DNA of 59,059 nt, taken from Butyrivibrio sp. Lineage in GTDB: Bacteria > Bacillota > Clostridia > Lachnospirales > Lachnospiraceae. Of the stretch, positions 1-7,800 are shown in pieces (the stretch's first letter is position 1; the number at the start of each line of letters is the position of its first letter). The translations under genes were made by a program, and so were the position numbers. The DNA lies in the NCBI GenBank assembly GCA_016291375.1, contig JAEEXE010000016.1:1-59059 (forward strand). The letters are read 5' to 3'. The notes under the pieces are model-generated. The model was not told where the DNA came from, did not search any database, and worked only from the letters and a program-made list of their open reading frames with translations.

Positions 1-240
1 TGGAAAGACAATTCCAGGGCAGAAGAGGCCGCTGAAGTCATGAAGATGACTGCCAAAGACCTTTACGAGCTTGGAATAGTAGAAAAAGTTATCAGTGAAC
101 CTGAGAATCTCAGTAAAGAAAACATGAAAGATATGTGTAATCAGATTAAAGATGAGATGGTCAAGTTCCTTCTTAAATATGGTAAAAAGAACGGAAAGTA
201 TATAACGAAGGACAGGTACAGGAGATTTAGGAAATACTGA
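1..240 (+). CDS. accA: Acetyl-CoA carboxylase carboxyltransferase subunit alpha, C-terminal fragment
   Basis: The reading frame is open from base 1, so the gene starts outside the window and only about 79 residues are seen. The segment [18 protein letters not shown] followed by [13 protein letters not shown] is the characteristic end of AccA, where a Lys/Thr-Ala-x-Asp-Leu stretch precedes a helix with Ile-Glu-Lys. The protein is half of the carboxyltransferase that turns acetyl-CoA and carboxybiotin into malonyl-CoA. Nothing here tells whether the gene ends a housekeeping fab/acc operon or belongs to the pathway downstream; the basic tail (RYRRFRKY) is unremarkable. Malonyl-CoA is the substrate that the PKS modules downstream need. 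Identity is confident, pathway membership is open. Confidence 0.85.
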   Translation, partial: WKDNSRAEEAAEVMKMTAKDLYELGIVEKVISEPENLSKENMKDMCNQIKDEMVKFLLKYGKKNGKYITKDRYRRFRKY

Positions 241-351
241 TTTTATAATGGTAATGAGAAATATACAGTTTTAATTATTTGCAAGTGGGCACATCAAACG
301 ACTATTGCGTACGATATCCCTTTTATGTGGAATGTCAATTATGATTACTTG

Positions 352-378
352 TTGTATTGGATATATATTCCAATACAA
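352..378. repeat. Inverted repeat 1, 10-bp perfect arms, candidate operator
   Basis: Left arm TTGTATTGGA (352-361) and right arm TCCAATACAA (369-378) are exact reverse complements around a 7-bp AT spacer. No T-run follows, so it does not look like an intrinsic terminator for accA. It lies upstream of the PadR-type gene and overlaps the -35 side of the promoter candidate at 368-395, which would suit a repressor site. Function is inferred. Confidence 0.5.
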
Positions 379-395
379 AATCAGTCATCTATAAA
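368..395 (+). promoter_or_regulatory. Weak sigma-A promoter candidate for the biosynthetic operon
   Basis: TATAAA at 390-395 matches the -10 consensus in five of six bases. The best -35 partner, TTCCAA at 368-373 with a 16-bp spacer, matches only three of six. A transcript would start near 402, between the two palindromes at 352-378 and 427-456. I see no better promoter in the 221 bp between accA and the PadR gene. Low confidence. Confidence 0.25.
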
Positions 396-426
396 TTCCC
401 ATTAAAAAATAGAAAAAGGCACTTTT

Positions 427-456
427 TTCAATGTGATATTTGCGTGTCACATTGAA
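427..456. repeat. Inverted repeat 2, 10-bp perfect arms, candidate PadR operator
   Basis: TTCAATGTGA (427-436) and TCACATTGAA (447-456) are perfect reverse complements separated by 10 bp. The dyad contains ATGT and ACAT half-sites, the signature known for PadR-family operators, but at wider spacing than the usual N8. It ends 5 bp before the first possible ATG of the PadR gene, a typical autoregulatory position. Regulatory role is inferred from position and family. Confidence 0.55.
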
Positions 457-461
457 TAGTT

Positions 462-764
462 ATGGACGGAACGATGAATCTTTATCAGCTTATTATTATG
501 GCAAATCTGCGAGAAAAAGACGGTACTTTTTTTAACTGCGTGAAATATGTAAAAGAAAAGATCGGTCATGGAGTTATGACTGATATAGAAATATACGCAG
601 AGCTTGAGAATCTCGAGAAGCTGAATTGGATATCATCTTATGACCGTATGGTTGAAAACCAAAAACAGACATTCTACATGCTTACCGATATCGGCGGGAG
701 GGTATATCAAGAAAAACTGAAAAAATGGAAAAAGATAGGGATGTGGTTGGGGACTATACATTAG
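462..764 (+). CDS. PadR-family transcriptional regulator
   Basis: This 100-residue protein has the layout of a small PadR repressor: a winged-helix region with the family-typical L-x-x-L-E-x-L-x-x-x-x-W-I wing entry (LENLEKLNWI), a beta-wing reading QTFYMLTDIGGRVYQEKL, and a short C-terminal helix. PadR proteins bind ATGT/ACAT dyads as dimers and are often released by small toxic ligands. The gene opens the long operon and is directly followed by a HAAS-domain membrane protein, its usual partner in Firmicutes. Two starts are possible: ATG 462, or ATG 474, which has GGACGGA just upstream. The palindrome at 427-456 suggests autoregulation. It is the most obvious candidate to control the NRPS-PKS genes, though no direct evidence can be seen. 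Confidence 0.7.
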   Translation: MDGTMNLYQLIIMANLREKDGTFFNCVKYVKEKIGHGVMTDIEIYAELENLEKLNWISSYDRMVENQKQTFYMLTDIGGRVYQEKLKKWKKIGMWLGTIH

Positions 765-786
765 CACGCACGGAGGGTTTCATGCA

Positions 787-1518
787 ATGAACAGGATAGA
801 CAGTTACTTGAACAACGTTTTTAGTTCATATCCGGAAACAGAGAAAGCAATTGCTGTAAAGAAAAGAATGAGAGAGATGCTTAATCAAAAACTTAATTAC
901 TTTATGGAAAGAGGGAAAAATGAAGATGAAGCAATGGGCATCTTAGTACAGGAATTCGGTGATATGAAAGAAATTGATGGCATGATGGAGGACGTTTCGG
1001 GAGATATTCCCAAGGTTATGAATTGGAGTGAAACATCCGATTGTATCAAGAAATATACAAAGGGTGGAACAATAGTTGCTTTTGGTGCATGTTTTATAGT
1101 CTTTGCATATATGATCATGGGGCTGGTTAAAAATCTTTTTGGTCCATATAACGGGAAGGTGTACGGAGCGGTCACACTGGTCATGGCGGTGGTTGGTTTT
1201 GCAATTATTCTGTTTGGGGGGAGTTTTATACAAAAAGCAAAAGATATCCTGAGTTATGGAGCAATGCTTGATCTGGAGGCATATGAAAAAGCTTCAGACC
1301 TTTACGAAGCCTTTAGAAAGAAATACTACATTCATTATTTTGTTTCAATTTTATTGTTTGCTATAAGCCCTATTTTTGCTCTGTTAGATAAAAAAATAGG
1401 TGGGGTGCTTTTCTTTATCACAATAATAATCGCACTATTCGTTTTTATAAGAACGGGAAATGAAAACAGTATATATAAGAGAATCTTGAAAAAGAGGGGC
1501 TGGAACTATGGAAAGTAA
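787..1518 (+). CDS. HAAS-domain (DUF1700-like) integral membrane protein, PadR partner
   Basis: The 243-residue protein starts with a helical HAAS-type domain (about 1-70), recognisable from the Y-L-x-x-V opening, a basic helix, and the E-D-E-A-M-x-x-L-V-x-E-F-G-D core. Four hydrophobic segments follow at about 94-115, 125-147, 181-200 and 204-222. In Firmicutes such proteins are encoded directly after PadR regulators and are thought to act with them, possibly sensing the membrane or restraining the regulator; the mechanism is not established. GGAGG at 771-775 is the ribosome binding site. The end overlaps the next gene by 11 bp, so translation of the regulator pair and of the extender-unit genes is probably coupled, tying the regulator to the biosynthetic operon. 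Confidence 0.65.
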   Translation: MNRIDSYLNNVFSSYPETEKAIAVKKRMREMLNQKLNYFMERGKNEDEAMGILVQEFGDMKEIDGMMEDVSGDIPKVMNWSETSDCIKKYTKGGTIVAFGACFIVFAYMIMGLVKNLFGPYNGKVYGAVTLVMAVVGFAIILFGGSFIQKAKDILSYGAMLDLEAYEKASDLYEAFRKKYYIHYFVSILLFAISPIFALLDKKIGGVLFFITIIIALFVFIRTGNENSIYKRILKKRGWNYGK

Positions 1519-2371
1519 TAGTATGCAAAAGACAATTGGGGTTGTTGGAGCGGGAGTGATGGGAATAGATGTAGCAACATCATTCGCTGCGTTCGGACAT
1601 AAGGTCATTCTCATGGACTCTGACAGCGAGGTGAGGGACAGCGCATTTGATCGTATGAAGAAAAACATCAGAGGATACAAAATGCTCAGTCCTTTGTGCA
1701 AGGACTACGATTATTCCGCAATAGCGGAGAATATCACGATAGTTGATTCTATTGAGAGCCTAAAAGACGCAGATTGGATAGTTGAAAACATCACAGAAGA
1801 TCTGGCTTTAAAAAAATCTTTTTATAAGGAAATCGGGAAGATAGCCAAAGAGGATGTAAAGTATGCGGTCAATACTTCCTGTATATCAATAACTGAGCTG
1901 GGACAATATGTACCGAAACCGGAGAATATGATCGGAATGCATTTCATGAATCCAGTCCCGTTAAAAGAATGTGTTGAGGGAGTAAGGGGATACCACACAT
2001 CCGAGGATACTGAAATTGCGGCTCAGGAGCTGCTTAAGAGCATCAAAAAGTACATTGTTATCGTGAATGATTCTCCCGGATTTGTGGCGAACAGACTATC
2101 ACACATCTTTATGAATGAAGCGGCCTATCTGGTAATGGAGAACGTAGCGGAGCCCAAAAAGATAGATGCGATATTCAAGGCGGGATACGGACATAAGAGC
2201 GGCCCATTGGAGACTGCCGATCTTATCGGACTGGATACAGTAGTTAATTCACTTAATATCCTTTATGAAAGCTATCAGGATGACAAGTTTAAATGCTGTC
2301 CTCTCCTAAAGAAGATGGTTGCTGCAGGACTTCTGGGCAAGAAGAGCGGACAGGGATTCTACAAATATTAA
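1508..2371 (+). CDS. 3-hydroxyacyl-CoA dehydrogenase-like protein, FkbK-type (hydroxymalonyl-ACP pathway)
   Basis: The 287 residues match the 3-hydroxybutyryl-CoA dehydrogenase family over the full usual length. There is an N-terminal Rossmann motif GAGVMG (from residue 14), the catalytic region MHFMNPVP with His145, and the family motif NDSPGFVANR, ending in a C-terminal helical domain with GLDT and GQGFYKY. In the FkbG-K set such an enzyme oxidises C3 of glyceryl-ACP to the aldehyde. The next three genes encode FkbH-, FkbJ- and FkbI-like proteins, so this context, rather than fatty-acid or butyrate metabolism, defines its likely job. It overlaps the upstream gene by 11 bp; AGAGGGG precedes ATG 1508. 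A primary-metabolism role cannot be excluded from sequence alone but is unlikely given the neighbours. Confidence 0.8.
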   Translation: MESNSMQKTIGVVGAGVMGIDVATSFAAFGHKVILMDSDSEVRDSAFDRMKKNIRGYKMLSPLCKDYDYSAIAENITIVDSIESLKDADWIVENITEDLALKKSFYKEIGKIAKEDVKYAVNTSCISITELGQYVPKPENMIGMHFMNPVPLKECVEGVRGYHTSEDTEIAAQELLKSIKKYIVIVNDSPGFVANRLSHIFMNEAAYLVMENVAEPKKIDAIFKAGYGHKSGPLETADLIGLDTVVNSLNILYESYQDDKFKCCPLLKKMVAAGLLGKKSGQGFYKY

Positions 2372-2374
2372 AGA

Positions 2375-2380
2375 TTGGAG
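2375..2380 (+). promoter_or_regulatory. Ribosome binding site deciding the fkbH start
   Basis: TTGGAG ends nine bases before ATG 2390. The in-frame TTG at 2375 lies inside this SD and has no SD of its own, so ATG 2390 is preferred as the start. Confidence 0.6.
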
Positions 2381-2389
2381 CATATTTTT

Positions 2390-3421
2390 ATGCAGATGAA
2401 ATGTGTGATTTGGGATTTGGATAACACAATATGGGATGGAGTTCTTTCTGAGGAAAATGTAGTGCTCAAGGATGGCATAACCGAGGTCGTTCAGGAATTG
2501 GATAAAAGAGGGATTCTTCAATCGATCGCCAGCAAAAATGATTATGATATTGCAATGAACAAGTTAAAAGAGTTTGGGTTGAATCAGTTTTTTCTTTACC
2601 CGGAGATAAACTGGAACGCCAAATCTCAATCAGTCGAGCGAATCAAGAAGAATCTTAATATTGCCATGAACTCCATCGCATTTGTGGATGATCAGGAATA
2701 TGAAAGAGATGAAGTAAAGATGAATATTCCTGAGATAACGGAAATTGACAGTTCCAGATATAAGGAATTCCTTGATATGGAATGTTTTAAACCCAAGTTT
2801 ATTACTGAGGACAGCGGTCGAAGAAGAGAGATGTACCTTCAGGACATTCAAAGAAAGCAGGATGAAGAAGAGTATGTGGGGCCTAAGGAGGAATTTCTTA
2901 ATCAGCTCAATATGGAGCTGTTCATTCATAAGGCCGAAGAAAGCGATCTAAAGAGAGTGGAAGAGTTGACGCTTAGGACTCATCAGCTTAATTCCACAGG
3001 AATACATTACAGCTACGATGATCTTCTCAGTATCATATCCGATCCGCATTATGAGCTGTGGGTATGCGAGCTGGTGGATAAATACGGATCTTATGGAAAG
3101 ATAGGAATAACTCTCTGCGAGAAAGAGGATGACAGATGGAATATTAAACTTCTCATCATGTCTTGCAGGACGGTGTCAAGAGGTATAGGAACCGTGGTAC
3201 TCCATGCTCTTATTAATGAAGCTCATAGAGAGGGCAAAAGGATCACCGCCGAGTTTAAGAGAACAGCACAAAACAGACCGATGCTCATTGCATATAAGTT
3301 TGCGAATTTTGAAGTGATTGAAAAGAAGGATGACATAGAGATCCTTGAATGCGTAAGTAATGAGGAACAGATGTATCCGAGTTATATAAAAGTTTATGAG
3401 AATTTTAGGCAGAACAGTTAA
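2390..3421 (+). CDS. FkbH-like HAD-family glyceryl-ACP synthase
   Basis: The 343-residue product opens with the HAD motif CVIWDLDNTIWDG; Asp9 and Asp11 are the expected nucleophile and acid. A second HAD element, IAFVDDQEYER, follows near residue 100. The C-terminal half is GNAT-like (E-L-T-x-R-T-H-Q-L-N-x-T-G, with CRTVSRGIGTVVL as the core). This two-part architecture is characteristic of FkbH proteins, which take 1,3-bisphosphoglycerate, remove the phosphate and load the glyceryl group onto a dedicated ACP. That step starts both the methoxymalonyl-ACP and hydroxymalonyl-ACP routes. The acceptor ACP is encoded 34 bp downstream. Because the set lacks an FkbG O-methyltransferase, the end product is inferred to be hydroxymalonyl-ACP. 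Confidence 0.85.
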   Translation: MQMKCVIWDLDNTIWDGVLSEENVVLKDGITEVVQELDKRGILQSIASKNDYDIAMNKLKEFGLNQFFLYPEINWNAKSQSVERIKKNLNIAMNSIAFVDDQEYERDEVKMNIPEITEIDSSRYKEFLDMECFKPKFITEDSGRRREMYLQDIQRKQDEEEYVGPKEEFLNQLNMELFIHKAEESDLKRVEELTLRTHQLNSTGIHYSYDDLLSIISDPHYELWVCELVDKYGSYGKIGITLCEKEDDRWNIKLLIMSCRTVSRGIGTVVLHALINEAHREGKRITAEFKRTAQNRPMLIAYKFANFEVIEKKDDIEILECVSNEEQMYPSYIKVYENFRQNS

Positions 3422-3455
3422 AAACAAGAAAGGAGCACGTTAATACCGTAAAGCT

Positions 3456-3701
3456 ATGGAAAGAAAACAGATGATTAAGGAATATATTGAGGAAAATATG
3501 GATGCTTTTATCGTTGATGAGATACAGGACGATGAGAATATCTTCGAAAAGGGATTTGTTCAATCTATTTTTGCAGTACAGCTATTAAGTTTTATAGAGT
3601 CTACATTCAATGTTTCTATTTCAGATGATGATATCCAGTTAACTAACTTCAGCACTATCAACAATATTGATAAGCTGATCGCCAAAACAAAAGGGGAATG
3701 A
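3456..3701 (+). CDS. Dedicated acyl carrier protein, FkbJ-type
   Basis: This is an 81-residue free-standing carrier protein. The phosphopantetheine attachment serine is probably Ser37 in G-F-V-Q-S-I-F-A. The usual D-S-L triad is replaced by Q-S-I, a departure of the kind I associate with glyceryl/methoxymalonyl ACPs. Flanking helices are acidic, as in ACPs. It sits between the FkbH-like and FkbI-like genes and overlaps the latter by four bases (ATGA), which argues for a tightly coupled extender-unit cassette. It should carry glyceryl, tartronic semialdehyde and finally hydroxymalonyl intermediates to a dedicated acyltransferase, most plausibly the AT domain in the first megasynthase. It would need the PPTase encoded at 55270. 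Confidence 0.85.
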   Translation: MERKQMIKEYIEENMDAFIVDEIQDDENIFEKGFVQSIFAVQLLSFIESTFNVSISDDDIQLTNFSTINNIDKLIAKTKGE

Positions 3702-4840
3702 TGATGGAAGATACCAGACAGCAGAAAATACTGGAAGAAGCAATTTCTTTTATCAAAGAAGAGGTTGCTCCGCTTGCAAAGAGTATAGATGAAAAAGAAG
3801 AGGTTCCCAGAGAACTTATCGAGAAGATGGCTGAAAGAGGCTATCTGGGCGCTGCTCTGCCGCAGAAATACGGTGGATTGGAACTCGATTCATATTACTA
3901 CGGAAGATTTACCGAGGAGTTTGGTAAAGTATGTGCTTCAACGAGGGCACTGCTTACTGTGCATACTTCCCTATGCGGGGAGACCATATTGCTCAGAGGA
4001 TCGGAATATCAAAAAGAAAAATATCTCTATGATATGGCTAAAGGCAAGAGAATCATGTGCTTTGCATTGTCAGAGCCGGATGTGGGCTCCGATGCCAATT
4101 CCGTTAAGACATCTTATGTTGAAGAAGGCGATCACTATGTAATAAGCGGAACCAAAAAGTGGATATCTTATTCAGGAATTGCTGATCTTTTCCTTGTTAT
4201 TGCTTCATGCGGAGAGAAAAAGACTGCCTTTATCATTGAGAAGGAATATGAGGGCATAGAACTTAAGCCAATCAGAGGGTTACTTGGAAGTCGAGGAGCC
4301 TATATTTCAGAGATCGTATTCAATAATGTGATCGTTCCCAAAGAGAATCTGGTGGGACGTGAAGGTAACGGCTTTAGTTTTATTGCCAATACAGCATTAT
4401 ATTACGGAAGATACAGCATAGCCTGGGGAAGCCTTGGAATAGCTCAGGCTGCTTTAGAGCATATGATGGATTACGCCAAGACAAGGATACAGTTCGGTAA
4501 TCCTATAGGAAAAACCCAGCTTGTGGAGGAAATGTTGGCGGATTCCTACACGGAGGTAAACGTGGCAAGGTGTTTGTGTGAGGAGCTTGCCAGAAAGAAG
4601 AATGACAATCACAAGGATATTATCATGGAGACCAATATTGCCAAATATTATACCTCCACCATTGCCGTGAAGGTCACGAACAGGGCAGTGCAGATTTTCG
4701 GAGGAAACGGATGTTGGGCGGAATATCCTGTTGAGAGATTGTTCAGAGAAGCGAAGATCATGGAGATCATTGAAGGAACTTCGCAGATGCAGCAGTTGAT
4801 GATTGCTAAATACGGTTTGAAAAAAGTCAGTGTTAAATAG
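3698..4840 (+). CDS. Acyl-CoA dehydrogenase-like oxidase, FkbI-type
   Basis: A 380-residue protein with complete acyl-CoA dehydrogenase architecture: helical N-terminal domain, the flavin-binding core CFALSEPDVGSDANS with SGTKKWIS, and a C-terminal domain ending in EIIEGTSQMQ with the catalytic base position at Glu359. FkbI-type members act on an ACP-bound aldehyde hydrate rather than a CoA ester and give the carboxylate of hydroxy- or methoxymalonyl-ACP. This agrees with the FkbK, FkbH and ACP genes just upstream. Three consecutive ATG codons (3698, 3701, 3704) follow AAAAGGGG; 3701 or 3704 have better SD spacing. A fatty-acid oxidation role is unlikely in this context. The electron acceptor in an anaerobe is unknown. 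Confidence 0.82.
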   Translation: MMMEDTRQQKILEEAISFIKEEVAPLAKSIDEKEEVPRELIEKMAERGYLGAALPQKYGGLELDSYYYGRFTEEFGKVCASTRALLTVHTSLCGETILLRGSEYQKEKYLYDMAKGKRIMCFALSEPDVGSDANSVKTSYVEEGDHYVISGTKKWISYSGIADLFLVIASCGEKKTAFIIEKEYEGIELKPIRGLLGSRGAYISEIVFNNVIVPKENLVGREGNGFSFIANTALYYGRYSIAWGSLGIAQAALEHMMDYAKTRIQFGNPIGKTQLVEEMLADSYTEVNVARCLCEELARKKNDNHKDIIMETNIAKYYTSTIAVKVTNRAVQIFGGNGCWAEYPVERLFREAKIMEIIEGTSQMQQLMIAKYGLKKVSVK

Positions 4841-4864
4841 AACGGATCATGAGGTATTGGGGAC

Positions 4865-7800
4865 ATGGGGTTTTTTGAGTTACTTAAGAATAATTTCGAC
4901 AAAAACGGAATCTATTTTGTCGAAGAGCACAGTGAAGATAGCTTTATCTCATATAAAGAGCTTCTGACAAGAGCATACAGACATGGTGAAACATTAAGAA
5001 AACTCGGGCTTAAAGAGGGCGATAAAGCTATCGTATGCTGCAAAAAAGATAAAGAAGTAATTCTGAACTTCTGGGCATGTATCCTATGGAAGATCGTTCC
5101 CACAATATTGCCATACATTGAAAAAGAGACAGAGATGCGAAGAGCATACAGTGTATGGAAAAAGCTGGGAAAAACTTATATTTTGACTGATGACGCTACT
5201 GATCTTATTGATATTTGGAACAGATCGGAAGTGGTTACAGATGCAAAAGAGTGCAACATCGCAGAGTACGTAATTGACGATAAGGCAGTTTTTGAGGATT
5301 TTGACACAGAAAAAAATAATTGGGATTATCCGGATGTTAAGGACGATTGCCTTTTTATGCTCCAGTTCTCATCAGGTTCCACAGGCACACCCAAAGGAGT
5401 CATATTAAATTACGGTAATATTCTCGGAGAAGTTTTGGGAACCGTAAACTATATGAATTATACTTCCGAGGACGTTTTTGCTAGCTGGAAACCATTGTCT
5501 CATGATTACGGTCTTATATACTTTCATATTCTACCAATGCTCATTGGTGCGACTCAGGTCAGAATAGCTCTTGATGTATTCTTGAGCGATCCTATGTGCT
5601 GGATCGATGTGATAAATAAATACAGAGTCGATGTTACTGCTGCTCCCAATTTCGGGTACAGGCTTTTGGCAGAGCATTTTGATGATAAAAGAGCCAAAGA
5701 AAGCAAGTGGGATCTCAGCTGTTTAAAGCAGGCAAATAGCGGTGGTGAAAGAGTATCGGCTCAGGCACTTAGGGACTTTGCTGAAATGCTTGGTCCTTAC
5801 GGTTTCAATGAGATTGCTTTATCACCGGAATACGGCCTTGCCGAGAATACGCTCCATATCAGCACCTATCGGAGAGATGAGAAATATCATGTACAGTATC
5901 TGAACAAAAACACATTGGGATATGGAGATAAGTATGAGTTATGTTCCGAGGGTGACGACAAAGCGGTTGAGCTCGTATCGGTAGGCAGGATTATCGACCA
6001 TTCCAAAGCCAGGATTGTATATGACGAAGAAGAGGTCTATGACCGGATCGGAGAAATACAGGTTTCAGGACCTTGTGTGGTAGAGGGATACCTTGATGAT
6101 GAAGAAGAATCCGCCAAACTAAAAACTGCTGACGGATGGCTTCACACCGGCGATCTGGGGTTTATTCACGACGGCGTGCTTACTGTCACAGGAAGACTGA
6201 AAGAGCTTATTATTATCGGCGGTAAGAATATTAGTCCCTTCGATGTAGAGGAGATACTCAAGGCCGAGATCACAGATAAAACCGCCAATGATTTTGGGCT
6301 GGGAAGTGTCTTGAATGAGCAAACCGGATTGGAAGAGATTGCTGTTTTTGTAGAATATACCGGAGCGCTTTCGGAATTTAAAGAACTCTCATCAAGGATA
6401 AAGAAAGTAATGAATCTTCATTTGGGACTGGTACCGGGAGTGGTTGTTCCTGTCAATCAGTTCCCAAGGACCAAAAGCTGCAAGATTCAGAGAAACGAAC
6501 TGGTAAAAAGATATCTTGCAAAAGAATACGATGTTGTTTCCGAGAAGGGTGTTAAAGGAGCATCACAGCAATATGCGGACAAAGTATTGGAAAGTGTGAT
6601 CCGCGAAGAAGTAGAAGATGTCACAGGGCTTTCTGATATTGGATATACGGAAAATCTTATGGATGCTGTATCAGGTTCATACGCGCTGATGGTGCTGATT
6701 GAACGAATAAGCTCCAAAATACAGATCAAGCTTAATCCCACCTTGATCCTTGAAGACCCTACTATAAGGGGCTTGGTCAATCTGATAAAAGGGAACAAGA
6801 AAGAAGAATCTTCAAAGGATGATGTAAAGCTAGCGGTAGGCGCAGAAGAAACTGATATAGCAATTATAGGAATGGCTCTTTCATTTCCCGGAGGAGTCAG
6901 ATCTTCGGAAGACTACTGGAATTCGCTTATAGATAATAAGTGTCTCCTTCAGAAGCTACCTTCCAACAGATGGAAGGAATACAACTGGAATGAGGATGAA
7001 GTATCCACTACCACCGGTGGATTCGTGGATGGTGTTGAATATTTCGATGCTTCATTTTTTGGAATTTCAGGAGTTGAGGCTCAGGAAATGGATCCTCAGC
7101 AAAGACTTTTGCTTGAACTTTGCTGGAAGGCTATAGAGAATGCAGGATATGCTCCTGCAAAGCTTAAGGGAAAAGAAGTAGGCGTTTTTGTAGGAATATC
7201 AAATAATGACTACTTCCATATGGAAAAGGATTTTAACAGTAACGGTTCTTATGTATACACAGGCAACATGTTTAACAGTGCTGCCGGAAGGATATCTTAC
7301 ATATTTGACCTCAAAGGTCCCAGCATGGCTATCGACACTGCTTGTTCTTCAGCAATCTATTCCATAAAGCAGGCATGCCTGGCAATGAATGACGAGGAGT
7401 GTAATTCAGCTCTTGTTGGTGCGGTAAATCTCATGCTGTCTCCGGATCTTCAGATTAATTTCTCAGGACTTGGAGCTCTTTCGCCAAACGGAAAGTGCAG
7501 AACTTTTGACATGGATGCAGACGGTTATGTCAGAAGTGAAGGTGGAGCGGTATTTGTGCTTAAGAAGCTTAGTAAGGCAAAAGCAGACAAAGATCGCATC
7601 TTGGGAGTGATCAAATCCTGTGTAGTAAATCACAACGGAAGAACCGGTGGCTTTACGGTGCCTAGTGGAGAGGCACAGGCAAAGATGATCTTGGATGCCA
7701 TAAAGAGAGCGCATCTTACTGTTGATGATATTGATTATGTTGAGGCCCACGGAACAGGAACTCGTGTTGGAGATCCCCAGGAATTGTATGCGCTTCAGAG

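Noticed and set aside
352..378. Terminator for accA
   Set aside because: The palindrome has no T-run on its 3' side and its core is AT-rich, so it is a poor intrinsic terminator.
4865..6520. Ordinary acyl-CoA synthetase identity for the first domain
   Set aside because: The P-L-S-H-D-Y-G-L motif and direct fusion to an ACP favour a fatty acyl-AMP ligase that loads the ACP without CoA, though starter identity stays open.
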